A stretch of 64,000 nt of DNA from the NCBI RefSeq assembly GCF_001649575.2, contig NC_051444.1, forward strand, positions 26,871,131-26,935,130. The letters run 5' to 3'. Below, one piece after another: positions 1-12,515 of this stretch. Position 1 is the stretch's first letter. The number at the start of each line of letters is the position of its first letter. The stretch comes from Kryptolebias marmoratus (taxonomy: Eukaryota; Chordata; Actinopteri; Cyprinodontiformes; Rivulidae). The notes beneath the pieces are model-generated. The model had not been told where the DNA came from and made no database searches. It saw only the letters and a program-made list of their open reading frames with translations. Made by a program: the position numbers and the translations under genes.

Positions 1-680
1 CTGATATGATGAATTTGAGATTTTCATTTGTTGTCATTTGTAATCATCAAAATTAAACGAAATAAACATTTGAAATATATGAGTTTGTATGTAATGTATG
101 AATATAATATACAAGTTTCACTTTTTAAATGGAATTACTGAAATCAAACTACTTTTTCATGATATTCTAATTTTATGACCAGCACCTGTATACATGTTGG
201 ATACAAATATTTAAGAATATTTTAGCACTCCAAAAGAAGAAAAAAATTTGCCATTTGAAAGTAAACTATTGAAGTAAACTTTAACATAAACCGCAAAAGA
301 TAAACATAATTGTCAAAGAAATTAAAATGTTTGCATGTAAAAATATAAAGCAGTAGTTAGATTTGTGAAGACACCACACACTACACACATCCGCTTCCCA
401 AATCTAGTTAATGAGGTGCTAACCAGCCTCGGTGTTGTGGTGATACATTAACAAGGAACCATGAGAACAATGTGGCAGAGGCTGCACACGTGTGTGAAAA
501 CAGGCTGAAACTGGTCTAGAATCATTTTTCATCATCTCTGCCGCAGCTGCTGCCTGGTTAGGTGATTTAAAGGAGGACTGAACCATGTCGTTATAGAGGG
601 CAGAATGAGTTGGGTTCAGATGGGAAGAAAGGGTTTGGACCTTTGTGTTGCTGGAATGCTATTCTGGGGCAGGAACTTAC
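1..680 (-). other. nell1: nell1 intron following the 681-803 exon (partial)
   Basis: This AT-rich DNA lies downstream of the GTAAGT donor in the direction of transcription. I see no repeat family or exon in it. It runs off the left edge of the window. Confidence 0.85.
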
Positions 681-803
681 CCCTGCAGATGGTGCCATTA
701 CCCACGTAGCCCGGCTTGCAGGTACACAGGTGTCCTCTGATGGTGTTGGTGCAGATGGCATTCTCATCACACAAATTTTGGCCGCTTGCACACTCGTCAT
801 GCT
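681..803 (-). CDS. nell1: nell1 internal exon, next calcium-binding EGF module
   Basis: This 123-bp exon directly continues the module encoded at 22744-22869: the G ending that exon plus the AG starting this one makes Glu, giving C-T-E-H-D-E-C across the junction. It encodes 40 complete codons with HDEC, CDENAIC, NT, CTCKPGYVGNG and TICR, again six EGF cysteines. The acceptor is CCCACAG (AG at 805-804) and the donor is GTAAGT starting at 680. The trailing G supplies the first base of the following codon, an Ala codon in NELL1. The CTCKPGYVGNGTICR wording is typical of NELL1; NELL2 differs at several of these positions. There is no stop or frameshift, so the exon looks functional. The next EGF exon would lie left of the window. 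Confidence 0.94.
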
Positions 804-1509
804 CTGTGGGAGAGGGAGAAAATAACTGTTAATATGTGTGTCTTTGTTGTGTGAAAGATGGAGAGGTTAGTTCATTTTCTGCTGAGCAGCAACAGAAACT
901 GTACTCTGAAAGGAAGTCAAGCAGCTACTTGGCTGAGAAAGTAAAAACCATGGCAGAGATTTTATTCTGACAACAGTCATCTTTTTAAACAGCCATGTTT
1001 CCAAACATTATTTTTTTCCTACTTGGCTTTCGCACAATGGGATTGGAGTGCATGCTGGTTCACGAGAGTAATTTTCAGCATTAAAAGCTCTGCTGCATTT
1101 TCTGGCATTCTTTTACTTAAAACCCATCATTAGCAGCAGAGGCATAAGGAGCAACACCTGATGTCTACCAGGTGTGCTAAATGGCTGACTGATTAGGAAC
1201 AGACTCAATTAGACATCTGATTTAAGCTTGGACACTGCAGAGCTTTTCATGAAAATATGAAGTAATGGAACCGTGCACTGAAACAAACGCAAATCTAAAT
1301 TGGTTGAAATATCTTGTGTTTATTTTTCTGTTGTGGTTGTTTGCTTTGTTTTTGTTTTTTTAATGTGAGACCTGTTTTTCACTTGAATTAAAAATTGTGC
1401 TTGCTTTAAATTATTTATTTTTTCTGTTGGCAGAGCTGAACAGAAAAAGCTAAAGGAGGCTGTAAATACTACCACAAGTACACAAAGAGTATGTTTTTAC
1501 TACCACACC

Positions 1510-1760
1510 AAATTTTAACACAATCTGTAAAAGTGTATGAAATACAGCTATTTTCAGGTCAGTAGGCTGTTGTGGACATCTTGAATTGGTTTGGCTCCAA
1601 AAGTTAATCAGTTGTAGATGTACATGCAATCATTAATGTTTGTGAGTTTCATTAATGTTGTGTAAAGTGGTTTATAAGATATTTTGGTAAAACACACACA
1701 GACAGACATTGGCAAAGATAATATTGGATGCTGCCAAAAGGTAAAAGGTGGGCGATGATG
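1510..1760 (+). repeat. Family A dispersed repeat, locus 1 (one module)
   Basis: It carries the family A signature in order: a 'gacatcttgaattgg' box, 'ccaaaagttaatcagttgtag', 'gagtttcattaa', 'aagatattttgg', a CA/GACA-rich stretch, and a terminus near 'ctgccaaaaggtaaaagg'. The same ordered motifs recur at 12 other places in this window. I do not recognise the family. Confidence 0.75.
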
Positions 1761-2144
1761 TTATGATGTTGACAGCTTGACACACTATGTAAAACCTTAT
1801 CTACAGTATTACTTTGACAACACTCTGGGTTTCAGTTTAGTGTCACAATCTCTAAACAATAGGTGAACTGAGCTAACTTTTAAACCTGTGTGTTCCTCGT
1901 ATTGTCAGCTTTGTTTTTAAACTGCTCTGAACTTGTAGAATGTATACATTGGACCTCTACAAGATCAGTACAGCTAAAAATGTTTGCAGCAAGATCATCA
2001 CAATTAAAAGAAACAGTCATCATGTTACAGAGCAGGATCTGACGTCAGCTAAATGCATGCATGCAGTTACTATGAGATAGGCTATTGTTTTAAAGGATTT
2101 TTAGATGAAAAAAGATTTAAAAAAAAATATTGAAGGTACTAAGT

Positions 2145-2475
2145 CTGTCCAAGAGTGGCACAGTGGTTAGAACTGTTGCCTCAAAGGGAGAAGGTTGCAA
2201 GATCAACTTCCTACCTGGTGCCTGCCTGTGTGGAGTTTCTCTGGTACCACAGACCAAAAACATGCATGTTAGGTTCATTGATAACTCTAAATTGTCCCAG
2301 AGTGTGAGTGAGAGTGTGAATGACTTTTTTTTTTGTTTTGTTTTATGGACTTCCAACCTGTCCAGGGTGTCTCTCCTCCTCTTACACAGTGACTGCTGGT
2401 GATAGGCACCAGCTGCCCACGACCCAGAAAAGAGGAAGCGGGTAAAGAAAATGAATGAATGGATGGATGAATGGA
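2145..2475 (+). repeat. SINE/L2-like element, copy 1
   Basis: It starts with a tRNA-like head ('ggcacagtggttagaactg', then a degenerate B-box-like 'ggttgcaagatc'). The common fish body follows ('acagaccaaaaacatgcatg', 'aactctaaattgtccc', 'acctgtccagggtgt', 'gataggcaccagct') and a GAAT/GGAT-type tail. A T-tract interrupts the body near 2325. The open frames here are chance frames inside the repeat. Confidence 0.75.
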
Positions 2476-2479
2476 AGTC

Positions 2480-4010
2480 TTTACAAAAATAGCAGTCAAC
2501 CCTCTGACACAAACAAACCTGAGTGGTATCAGAGCTTTTAGTTATTTTTTTTTTATCCCAGCAGCAAAACATTTTTTTATTACTTTCTACATGCCAACAT
2601 AAAAACAATGCAAACAAAAAATGCTGCCACTATAATAAAATCAAGCATTTGAAAATGTTAATTAAGTAAAACCTGCCTTTTCTATACAGTAAAGTAATTT
2701 AAAAAAAAAAAAACTTGAAACAGATGTCAGTGTTGTTTTTCTTGTTTAAACAGTCTTAAGCCATAAAAAAATGCAATACCCTCAGAATGAAAATAACATA
2801 TTTCCAGTTGAAGTGTTCATTGTTGATGATGAAGTGTAGGACTCTTGTTATTAAATGAGTAAAAGTGTAATTTTAACATTTTTATTTTAATATCCTTGCA
2901 GAAGAAGTTAGACTATTTTAGACGATTTAATAAATTCTTTGAACTGATAAATTGTTCTACAGTAGATAGCAGTGTAAAGGTCAGCAGAATGAAAATGTGT
3001 CCAAAGTTCAATTATAGAAAGTTGACCAATAATATGATGATGATTTGGGTGTATGCACCTTATAATCTCAAGGCCACTGCTTGATATTCTCCTAGGAATT
3101 ATGAACAGCACTTATGATCTTTATATGTTTCCAGTTAGATGAAGGCCAGAAAGAAACAGGTGGGTTTGATACAGCTGTATAACTAATTACCACAAGGAGA
3201 CATTTTCTTAAAGGGTAGTTTCTTCTTTTTTGCTCTTAGAGAAGAAATATTCACACAGCTTCCTGGCAAATTTTTTTTTGCTTACCAAATAGATTGCAAA
3301 ATAAAGCTGACTTTTAAAGTTTTAAAAGGTTGACCATGCAGTGCCTGCTTGAAACCTTGGCTATTTTGTAAGGTACATTCAACAAGAACTTGCTTTTGTG
3401 TGTAAAATGTGAAAAACCAAAAAAAGCTTTTATTAATATTATGTAAATGTTCCCTTAGTTTGTTGTGTGTCAGTTACAGCATCTAATTTCGATGCCATCT
3501 GAAATACATTTGACAAAAACTATGGTTTACCCCGATATTCCTTTACTCCTCAAAATTTGCCTCTTCAACTAAATGTCAGTGTAACACAGTCATTCTCAAA
3601 TTGGGGGGTGCATCCCCGGGTGAGCAGGGATAGTGAAGGGTGGGGGACTTAAAAAACTTGGACTTAAAAAATTGCTAGCAGATCTAATGTTTAGGCATTG
3701 TTGCTTCTCTGACTTGTTTTTGTGATGGACCAGAAGACGGGAAAAAATGCTGTGCAGCGAGGATCCACTCTTTACTTGAGCCAGCATGCAAATNNNNNNN
3801 NNNNNNNNNGGGGGTGGGGGGTAGTCTGCTTCAACTCAATGAGATCTTGCTGTTGGAACTACAGTGATTGGGAAATTAAAAACAGTTTGCTTTTGAAAAC
3901 TATTGACAGTATGAAGTGTAGTAAAATAATGTTACACTTCAGTCATGCAAGCTGCTAAAGTTTTTAAAGATAAAAGTGATTATTAAAGCAGAAAAAAACA
4001 GCGTAAAAAC
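2480..4010. other. AT-rich intronic DNA with short assembly gap
   Basis: There is no recognisable gene. At 3588 a 'cagtcattctcaaattgggg' motif resembles a hAT-type terminal inverted repeat, but no matching right end is visible and a gap follows. A run of 16 N occupies 3794-3809, flanked by a G-rich stretch. Confidence 0.6.
3794..3809. other. Assembly gap (16 N)
   Basis: Sixteen consecutive N bases are followed directly by a G-rich tract, consistent with a sequencing failure at a difficult G-run. Confidence 0.98.
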
Positions 4011-4015
4011 TGGCA

Positions 4016-4948
4016 TCATTGAAGAAAAACAAAGTATTCACCCCCTTGGATGTTTTATGCTTTTATTGCTGTCATAAATTGTAAATTTAAATTGGCCTTC
4101 TTTACAAGGGAAAAAAAAACAAACCTCTTTGATGTCAAACTGAAATCAAAATTCTACAGAGTAATGTCAATTAACAAAAAAAATACATAATGTGAATATG
4201 ATTTATCCCATTGGAAGGGACTGTCCTAATACAAGGAGATGGATACGAAAGGATTTCCAAAGCCCTAAACATCCCCAGGGTTTCTATTAAATCCATCATC
4301 AAGAAATGGAAGGAATATGGCACATGTGTAAAGGTGGATTTATATTCTGTCTGAAGTAAAGAAACTGACTGTTGCTAATGTGGATGAGTGACAAAAATCA
4401 TGTACTGCAAAGGAGCTTTGAGAACCCGTTCAGGACAAAAGGTCGAGGCAGAACTTTTTTTCTCGCAGTGGTATGCGTCAACCAATGTGCGTCTGGTCAG
4501 GAGCTACGTTGTGGGCGTGTTTACTGTATGTGGAATAGCGAGTGAACTCCAATGGAGTCATTTCGCTGAAACTGCTTCACTGAGAAGCAGCTGGCTGAGG
4601 CTGTTAGAAAATACAACCATCTTTACAGCTGTTTCAGCAAAACTTATGGAAAAAGTCAAATGGCAAAGAACTTGGGGAAGGAGAGACTGCAAATAGTGTG
4701 CACAGAGGAGACAGAGCGGAGACACTGGTGGCTCTCTATAGATGTGCTGGCCGAGAGAGAAGAGTATGCCTCAGTCGGGCAGTATAGGGACATGTTCCCT
4801 ACATTCGCTCTTTGTGGCAATTTTTTTCAAAAGCAAACAGGATTTGAGGTTCTTTGTAAAAAAGGCTAATGTTTATTGACCATGGTTGATTTATGACAGA
4901 AAAAGAGCACAAAACATCTAAGGGGTGAATACTTTTATTAGGCACTGC
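4016..4948. mobile_element. Tc1/mariner-like element, degenerate, interrupted by a second insertion
   Basis: The ends form imperfect inverted repeats: 'aaagtattcacccccttgg' near 4031 and 'aaaacatctaaggggtgaat' near 4911. Inside the left half, the segment around 4220-4325 ('ggagatggatacgaaagg', 'atcatcaagaaatgg') resembles the start of a Tc1-family transposase coding region, with no intact frame. Sequence from about 4335 to 4875 does not belong to a Tc1 element and looks like a later insertion. The catalytic part is absent, so the element is dead. Confidence 0.7.
4335..4875 (+). pseudogene. MADF-domain fragment, probably from a PIF/Harbinger-type element
   Basis: From about 4570 to 4869 the plus strand is open for about 100 codons. 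It reads F-T-E-K-Q-L-A-E-A-V-R-K-Y, then H-L-Y, then K-T-Y and S-Q-M-A, which is the pattern of the MADF DNA-binding domain (charged helix, R-x-Y-x-x-L-Y, K-x-Y, then the W/I/LG region). An R-R-H-W-W segment and R-E-E-Y follow, faintly like the start of a Harbinger transposase. PIF/Harbinger transposons are known to encode a Myb/MADF-like partner protein beside the transposase. No complete domain, start context or TIR was found. The nested position in a Tc1-like element supports mobile-element origin. Confidence 0.45.
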
Positions 4949-4999
4949 ACCTGTTCATATTTTTGATGTTGAAACAGATTGAACTGAATTATTATTTTT

Positions 5000-6030
5000 A
5001 AAAAAAGATTTACAGTAGAAACAGATTCATTGCAGCAGTTATTTTTGTGAATAATATTAGGATATAAGTTCATATATATAAATTTGTAAATATAAATTCA
5101 TATTTGTTTGGTTTCTGTGCAAAGATCAAACTTTTTTGTTATTGTTTTAAAAGGGAGATTGCACGTTTTTTTTCTGTTTTGGAATATTTAGAAGGTGATA
5201 GAGCAGTTTGTTTTTAGTCTTCTAACAAATCACAGTTCTTATTTGTTTTTTTATTTGGAACGAAAAAACAGAAATAAAAACACGTCAAATGCCAATCTAG
5301 AGACAAAGTGTCACAAAAACACTTTTTTGACTAAATGACATGGGAAATTTTTTTTTTTTAAAAACTGGAGGTTTATTTATTTCCAATCCCACTTTGAACC
5401 ACTGACATTGGTGTTTAATCAAAAAGTTAAAGGAACAAAACAGAATAAATCTGCAATGATGAAAGACAACTTTTGTTACCAGAGCAACTTGTAAATTGCT
5501 CATATCTTAACATCTCATAAATCTTTCCTTTTCTTTCAGCTCTTTGCAGTTCTGGATTTTACTGTTGATAAGTTTTCCTTCCAGTTATTATAAAAAGAAG
5601 ATAAGCAAGATTAAAAGATTAATGTATTTCCCATTTTGTCATGAAGTTCTTGTTAAGTCTTGTGTTATAAATCCATCTCACTTATTTCCTGCTTGGGGAG
5701 CTCTTTTAGCCTCTCCATAAAAGCTTAAAATTTCTTCCCAACAAGCTGTGGGATATGTAGTTCAGCTCGAGCAAAGATAATGAAAAGAGACCCTCTGGTG
5801 CATGATGTATCCAAAGTCAGGAAATAATCATGTGAAATCATTGTAGTTTCAACAGTTATGATGATAAATGTGATTATGTTTTTTTGTCATGAATGTCTTT
5901 ATTAGTTTTCATTGCAGATCATAGCAACTAAGATTAGTTTTGTCGAATTATATTTTTCTTTTTACTGTAAAATGTACATCTTCATTTTTGATCCTAACAT
6001 ATTTAGCACATTTCTGAAGAACTGAATAAA
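5000..6030. other. AT-rich intronic DNA, nothing recognised
   Basis: It contains poly-T and poly-A tracts and no repeat family, exon or RNA gene that I can identify. Confidence 0.6.
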
Positions 6031-6039
6031 TGTGAGTAA

Positions 6040-6760
6040 CAAGTGTCTGACTGAGAGCTTATTACGTTATCAGGAATAACTGAGACATTGCTGTCACCCC
6101 TAACTTCTCACAGCCACTTTTGAGAAGAGCGGCAGATTACTTCATCTTCACAAACGTCCTATAATCATCATGAGAAGTCCTGAAAAAGATTGTTTCAGAT
6201 TTGACCTCGAGCTGCTGCCGCCCTGCTTAAATTGTAACAAGCTATTCAAGAAAAAAGGAAACTGACTGATGGAGTGTTTAAGCAAGATCCTTCTACCAGC
6301 ACAAAATAATAATTATGGATCTTTCTTGTTTATAAATATGAGGTTAATTGATTTTTGGCATCGTGTTTATTGATTCAGGGCTCACCGCTGAGCTTATCAA
6401 AGTGATTAAGATGCAGTTAATCCATCTTCAATTAGAATCCAACATGAATTTAGATGATTATAAACAATGCATTAAAGAGAGCTGTTTGATGATGCTGTGA
6501 TGAGGATTTACAACACAGCTGCATTACTTTTGTATCCTCTATTTCAAAACACCAGTTGTGTGACAGTCCCAGTCAGGACGCGGGCTACAGCTGCCTGCAC
6601 TCAACACACACACACACACACTCCTCATTAATATACAAAAGCTTTGGTGGGAGTCATGACTAATACATTCAGCTTAATTAATGAGTGGTGCTCATGAAGC
6701 CCTGAAGCGACTGGGAGAAATTATTTAGCCCTCTCGTCCCGTAGATTTCCTCCCCACGTT
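6040..6760. other. Candidate conserved non-coding island
   Basis: The composition is less AT-skewed than its surroundings, without known repeat motifs. It is dense in homeodomain-type TAAT/ATTA cores and short balanced motifs ('cagggctcaccgctgagc', 'ggttaattgattttt'). A (CA)n run sits at about 6604-6621. That texture is often seen in conserved enhancers, but no alignment backs it here. Confidence 0.25.
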
Positions 6761-7030
6761 GAACTATAAAGAGAAGGCGGTACGTGAAACAGTTCGTGTA
6801 AGAGGGTAGGGAATGCAGTCTTCATTTCTGGTGTAACACGATTAAACATTCAGAATGCTAACGGTTGTGAGCTGACGAAGAGGAAAGTAACATAAAACAC
6901 TGACGGGCAGGGATGCTTTTTAATGCTGTTTAATGTCTGCAGGCCAAGCTGAAATTATAGAGTGGGTGAAAACCAACAGATGGACTGGGTGAATTGATGA
7001 ACAGTAAGCATGTGGGAAAAACTGCAAAGC

Positions 7031-7056
7031 AAAAAAAAAAAAAAAAAAAAAAAAAA
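7031..7056. repeat. Poly(A) tract
   Basis: It is a run of 26 A. The short open frame across it is a poly-lysine artefact. Confidence 0.95.
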
Positions 7057-7059
7057 TCC

Positions 7060-9095
7060 AAAAAGGCAACAAATAGTACAGCAGACTTAAGGGTATGGCA
7101 TTGTGCTGCAGGAAAAGTTGGTTTAAACAGAACTCCAGATGCGTTTTTTTTTTACCTTAGTATCTGCTTTGTCTAACTGATATAAGTGAATATGAAAAGT
7201 GAGTCGCTTAAATCTGGCTACACAAAGCTGTTTTTTTTATTATGTTAAGGGTACATAGATCTAATTCACAAAGAAATACCTTAGGCAAATGTGTAGAAAT
7301 ATCACATACATGCTTAGGATTTAGTGACACACTCCCCAGATAGTAGATGTCTTTAATGCTTCAGCAAAGGATGCATTTATTTAAAGCAGGGATGTCAGGA
7401 AATCACTGTGCACTGACCTGTAAACGACTAAGCAATAGCAGTACTTGTTATCAACTACTGCTTTGTCAATAAAACTCTGCAGCTATTTGAGGGCTGCAGG
7501 ACAGATATGTCACTGCAGTGTCATGGCTAATGACTATCCACTGGGTTGGACGTTTTTAAACTACCCCAGGCTGCTACAGGAAAACAAAGGGCTGCAGAGT
7601 TTGGGGCTTTGAAATCCCACTCATAGTGAGAACAGTACAATGATAGTCAATCTGGCCTAGATGTTGCCTGGATTAACAAGGCACTTGCCAGATATATAAG
7701 GGCCATGACATGCCGATGACTCAAGGGCTGGCAGGAAAATACACATTTGGACAAGGACTGGGAAAAAAATGACAAGACCAGAGAGCAAAAAAGAAGATCA
7801 AGTTGGCGGTGCTCTAACATTCAGGAAGGAAGCTACATCTAAACCTTGAACTGGAAATGCTCTAACAACTTGATAGTACTGCTGAGAAGAGAGCAAAGGG
7901 CTGCAGGAAAGCCCTCTGAAACAACAATATGCTATCTCACTACAGTCACGAGATACAGATGAATCACTGTAGCTCAGGAAAATTGTGACCAGGCTAAAGT
8001 CAGTTTCAACTATCACCAACATTGAGACTATTTCATCAAGAATTTATAACAGCTCTAGAATAAATAAATTAATCCCCACTGCACTAGTCTTCATTGATTT
8101 TTCTGTCTAAAACTCTAAAGCCACATTGCACCATGATTGTACTTGGTGAATCAAACACGAACCTTTGCCTTCAGCTTTCACTGTAGGCATCTGTTCAATC
8201 AGTGATGTGATCTTTGTCTTTTTTTTAGGATGTTTTAAGTTTAATGGAGTGTACATTTCTGTATGGATATTTGTTATTTATTCAATAAGAACATAGAAAT
8301 AAAAACAATCAATAAAGTCTGGGAATTAAAAGACAAAATTTAATAGCTTCATTGACAGTTTCAATATGAAAAGTGAGACAACCTGAACGGCAAATAATTA
8401 AAAAGTTAGTTAATAAACTTAGATCATAAAGAAAATAAGCTCAAAAACAAACCCCAAAAAAGGAGTATCCAACACAGTCCAAGCACATTCAACCAAACAT
8501 TACACTTCCATCAACAAAACAGAAAATGTCAATCACCAAAGGAATGCTACAACCATCACAATGCAGTCCAAAGACTGCCAAATGGCCCACAGACAAGTTC
8601 TCACTCCAGGTTTCAATGCTCTGCTCCTGCTAAACAGAGTGGAGTCAGCTGGGCTGAATTATCTGCAGGAGATCAGGCACCTACATCAGAAAGAAAAGAC
8701 TCAAAACAAACGCACACTACAGCCCGTAGCAGGCAGCAACCATCATAACGTCAAATTTCGCTTGAAGTGCATCGAGTATTTATCAGCATAACTTGGTACA
8801 TATCATATACATTTCAATATAAAAGGTCCTTTTTTTATCTTGGTTATACAAAATATTTAGTTCTTAGGATTTTCCTTTTTTAATAGCAGCCTAAAATTTA
8901 AAACTGATACCTGCCAATCACACCTGTAGGTATACTGAAAGATTAATCCCAGTTCTTGAAAAATAATTAATGGACTATTCACACTATCAGCGGTTTGGTA
9001 TCCAAGACAGTGTCTTTTTGTCTTTGCAATAATGCTACCTAATAATAAATGATGGTGTCACAGGAAAGTTATTACATTGCAAATGGTTTCCTCTG
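7060..9095. other. Unassigned intronic DNA
   Basis: There is no gene or recognised repeat. The short frames at 7798-8022 (minus) and 8561-8791 (plus) match nothing I know and lack splice-flanked exon structure. Confidence 0.5.
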
Positions 9096-9099
9096 TGAT

Positions 9100-9310
9100 T
9101 CACCAGGAGATAACAACTGCCTAATATGAGCGCACTGCCTGTCTCTGTCAGATTTGGCCAAATTAGTGATGATTAGAGAGTGATGTAGTGTCAAGTCCGG
9201 ACATATTGACGTGACCCCTGAAGCGCTGAGCTAATGATGCATAATAACTGATCATCAACAGCACGGGCAGCGGCCGTTTCACCCTGTGAGGCAAGTGCAC
9301 CATCAACACA
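9100..9310. other. Candidate conserved non-coding island
   Basis: This is a compact, relatively GC-balanced stretch without repeat motifs, with 'ttggccaaattagtgatgat', 'gagctaatgatgcataat' and 'gggcagcggccg'. It is suggestive of regulatory DNA by texture only. Confidence 0.25.
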
Positions 9311-9399
9311 GAACATAAGGTGAAAAAAATAATGATTTCAGGGATGTACTGGTATTACTTTCTCCTTTCACAAACAACATGCCTTTTACCAATAAAAAC

Positions 9400-10165
9400 T
9401 TAAAAATTGAAGGCCCAGCACTCATTGAAGGAATGCATATGACCTGCCTCCTTTCGTGAGTTTTACCAAGATCAGCCTATGTTGAGGAATGACAGCCATT
9501 GTGGTCAAACACTGAACATGACGTTATGTCATATCTCATGTGATATCACAAGATGTCACACTCACAGTATGTGATGGCTCTCAGCTGCTACCACATAATT
9601 TTAGCTCAATATCTGTAAAACTGACAGATATAGCCAATTTTGTGTTGGCACATATAAGTTAGCTGTGGTGGTCATCTTAAATTGGGTTGATTCTAAATGT
9701 TAGTCAGTTGTAGATATAAATCAAATGATTACTTTCTAAGAGTTTCGTTAAAATCTGTTCAGTGGTTCATGAGATATTTTGCTACCAATCTAAGTTGCCT
9801 CAGAGTTCATTTTAAAGTTTTAGGCAAAGATCTTTTACAATATGCAGCACTTGGATAATGTGTTGTTTTGTGAATGACTCTCAGCTATAATTACATAGAA
9901 TTATTATTAACACAACATCTGTAAAACTGACTGGCTTAGGTATTTTTGTGTTTTCTCAGGTGAGCTGGCCGTGGCAGCCATCTTGAATGGGGTTTGGTCC
10001 AAAAGATAATGGGCTGTAGATGTACATCCAGTAATTATTTTCTGCAAGTTTTAATAAAATTTGATGAATGTTTTATGAGATATGTTGATAACAGACACGC
10101 AAACACACACAAACAAAAACAATATTGTCTGCTTTTGCCTATTGGCGGCAGGCAATGAAGAGGTA
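9400..10165 (+). repeat. Family A repeat, locus 2 (two tandem modules)
   Basis: Two head-to-tail modules are present, each with 'tctcagct', 'tctgtaaaactgac', the 'catctt(g/a)aa' box, 'gtagat(g)ta' and 'atgagata(t)'. The linker contains 'ttttaggcaaagatctttta'. The right end is 'ctattggcggcaggcaatg', one of the clearest 3' termini in the window. Confidence 0.8.
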
Positions 10166-10169
10166 CATG

Positions 10170-11100
10170 CCTAACATCACTCACTGGTTTCCTGCAGTTG
10201 AAAAGGAGATATTGAGTGCTTATGAATCATCCCACTATCAATAACTCACACTGAATAAAAACAATAATAGTACTGTTTGAGTTTCTGAAAGTTTTGTACA
10301 TTTTGGACATTTTATTAAAGACACTAAACAAAGAATAAATAATAAAAAAAAAAATCTATTTTATTTACAGAAATGTGTTTCTTTATTTGACCTTTTTTGC
10401 AGGTGAAGAGAAGGTGAAGCCTACAGGTTATGCCACAGGCCAAATGCTAAACTTTCCCATTTAAAAATCATCATGCTACGAACAGCAAATTCATCAAACT
10501 GGTGCTTTATTTTTCAATGATTTATTTTATTATTTTGTGCTTTAACATCAAACTCATATCAAATATCAATATAATATTGCAGAACAAGCTGTGAACTCAA
10601 GCTGAAATTCAAAGTAATCCACAATAATTCTTGGTAAAAACAATAATAACGCCTAACCGTGTGTCACATCTTGTGGAGTGTGTTGAACATGCCTGAGCAT
10701 GTGTGTCAAGAGACTGCTTAAAATAAAAAAAAGAAATGACATGATTGAGTTTATAATTTGAATTAAATCACCAAATGATTTATATCCAAGAAGTACTTAA
10801 ACTATTATGTAGACCTATTATTAGACACAGTGGGGATTCTGCTCTGTCATCTGAGAAACACTTAAAATATACTGCAGGATATTTGCCTGGTAGGCTGCTG
10901 ATTAAAGACTCCTATCAGTTACAGATAAATAAAAGATCCAAAAGCTGTTTGACTTAATATAGAAAATACTCGATCCTTTAGCTCTTCAAAGCAAGTTTTG
11001 CAACAATCTTAGGTTATATAGGAACATAAATGACTTTAAAAAAAGTAATTTAAAAAGCCTGTATAGGATTTAAACAACAAAAAAAAACGGAAAGTATTTT
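10170..11100. other. AT-rich intronic DNA, nothing recognised
   Basis: It contains A- and T-tracts and no recognisable exon, RNA gene or repeat family. Confidence 0.55.
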
Positions 11101-11104
11101 TTTC

Positions 11105-11600
11105 AGCTGCTGTTTTCTTCGCCTGCTGCCAAAGACGAGAAAGCATGGTAATATTTTTACCCCATCTATTTGTATGTGTTTGTCTGTCATGTTAACAAAA
11201 TATCTCATCAACCATTGGATGAGTTTTGAATAAACATTCAGAAATGATCAGTGGATGAACATCTACAACTGATTTATCTTTTGGATTCACCATATTTTAA
11301 GCTGGTCACTGCAGCTAATCAGCCAACACAAAAATGGATATAACTCAATCAGTTTTCACAGATATTGAGCTAAAATTTGATGTGCTAGTAGCTGAGATTC
11401 ATTCACAATGCATACAGTACGCTATGTGACATTTTGTAATGCTGCATGAGATAATGCTATATTCAAAGCTTGACCAAAACAGCTACAACTCATTACCATA
11501 TTTCACAGTGATATATTTCACAGATATTCTAAGCTAACAAAAATTGGGATGATAAAATGTGATTGACACTTTTCAGCCTTAGACAGTATCCCAATGTTCT
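11105..11600 (-). repeat. Family A repeat, locus 3 (one module)
   Basis: This is the reverse-complement family A signature: 'cgcctgctgccaaagacg', 'aaaatatctcatcaacca', 'atctacaactgattta', 'cagatattgagctaaaattt', 'gtagctgaga'. The right boundary is blurred. Confidence 0.75.
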
Positions 11601-12114
11601 TACTTTTTTGCATGCAAACAAAACAATCATGCTTGACAGCTCCACCCTGCGCAGACAAAGCAAGTATTATTGTTTACAGTCACAAAATAGATTTGTGTGC
11701 AATACTCTCTTAAAGATGAATGGATTTTAGCAGTATTACAAGTGATCTGTGCCGAGGGCAAAATAAAAAATCAATTTAAGCAATTACATGTTTTGTTTAT
11801 TTTCTTTTTGTTGTTTTCTTTTTTTTTTAATATTCTGTCATGTCATGTAACAGGACTTATCCATGGAAGACCTCTTATTTAATGGCAAAAAAAGACATTA
11901 CACTCATTATCTGTTTGAATGTAAAGCTATTTGGTCAAATTTGATTCTTTTTAATTATGTTATTTAAAACAAATATCTTCATCTTGGACACACAATATTT
12001 GGATGAATGTGGCAGTAGAGTTTCTTTATATACCAAATGATTAGAGTAAAAACATTAAATCTGTTAGATTGTTTTAACACAGGAAATTCACATAAATTAA
12101 AGGGCTATTATTCC

Positions 12115-12481
12115 ATGAAACAATTCATATTGCCGGTCGCCTTTCATGCAAGATTTAAAACTAAGATCATCTCATAATGCAAGATGTTAGTGCTCAGAGA
12201 ATGTGTTGAGAATTACTCTCAGCTACTACCACAACAACAGCAACCAAAGAAACAGAAAAAATGAGCTCAAAATCTGTAAAATTGACTGAGTTTTAGGCAT
12301 TTTTGTGTTGGATAATTTTGATTAGCTGTGGCAGCCATTTTGATTTAGGTTGACTCAAAATGTTAATCAGTTACAGATGTACACCCAGTGATTACAATCT
12401 GAGAGGTTCGTCAAAAATCTATGTGATTCGTGAAATATTTTGCTAATTCTGCAGATAAACGAACACACATAGGCATACACT

Positions 12482-12515
<34 letters not shown>

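Noticed and set aside
2117..2617. 166-codon minus-strand open frame
   Set aside because: It overlaps the SINE/L2-like copy and a poly-T tract, and has no domain. It is a chance frame in repeat DNA.
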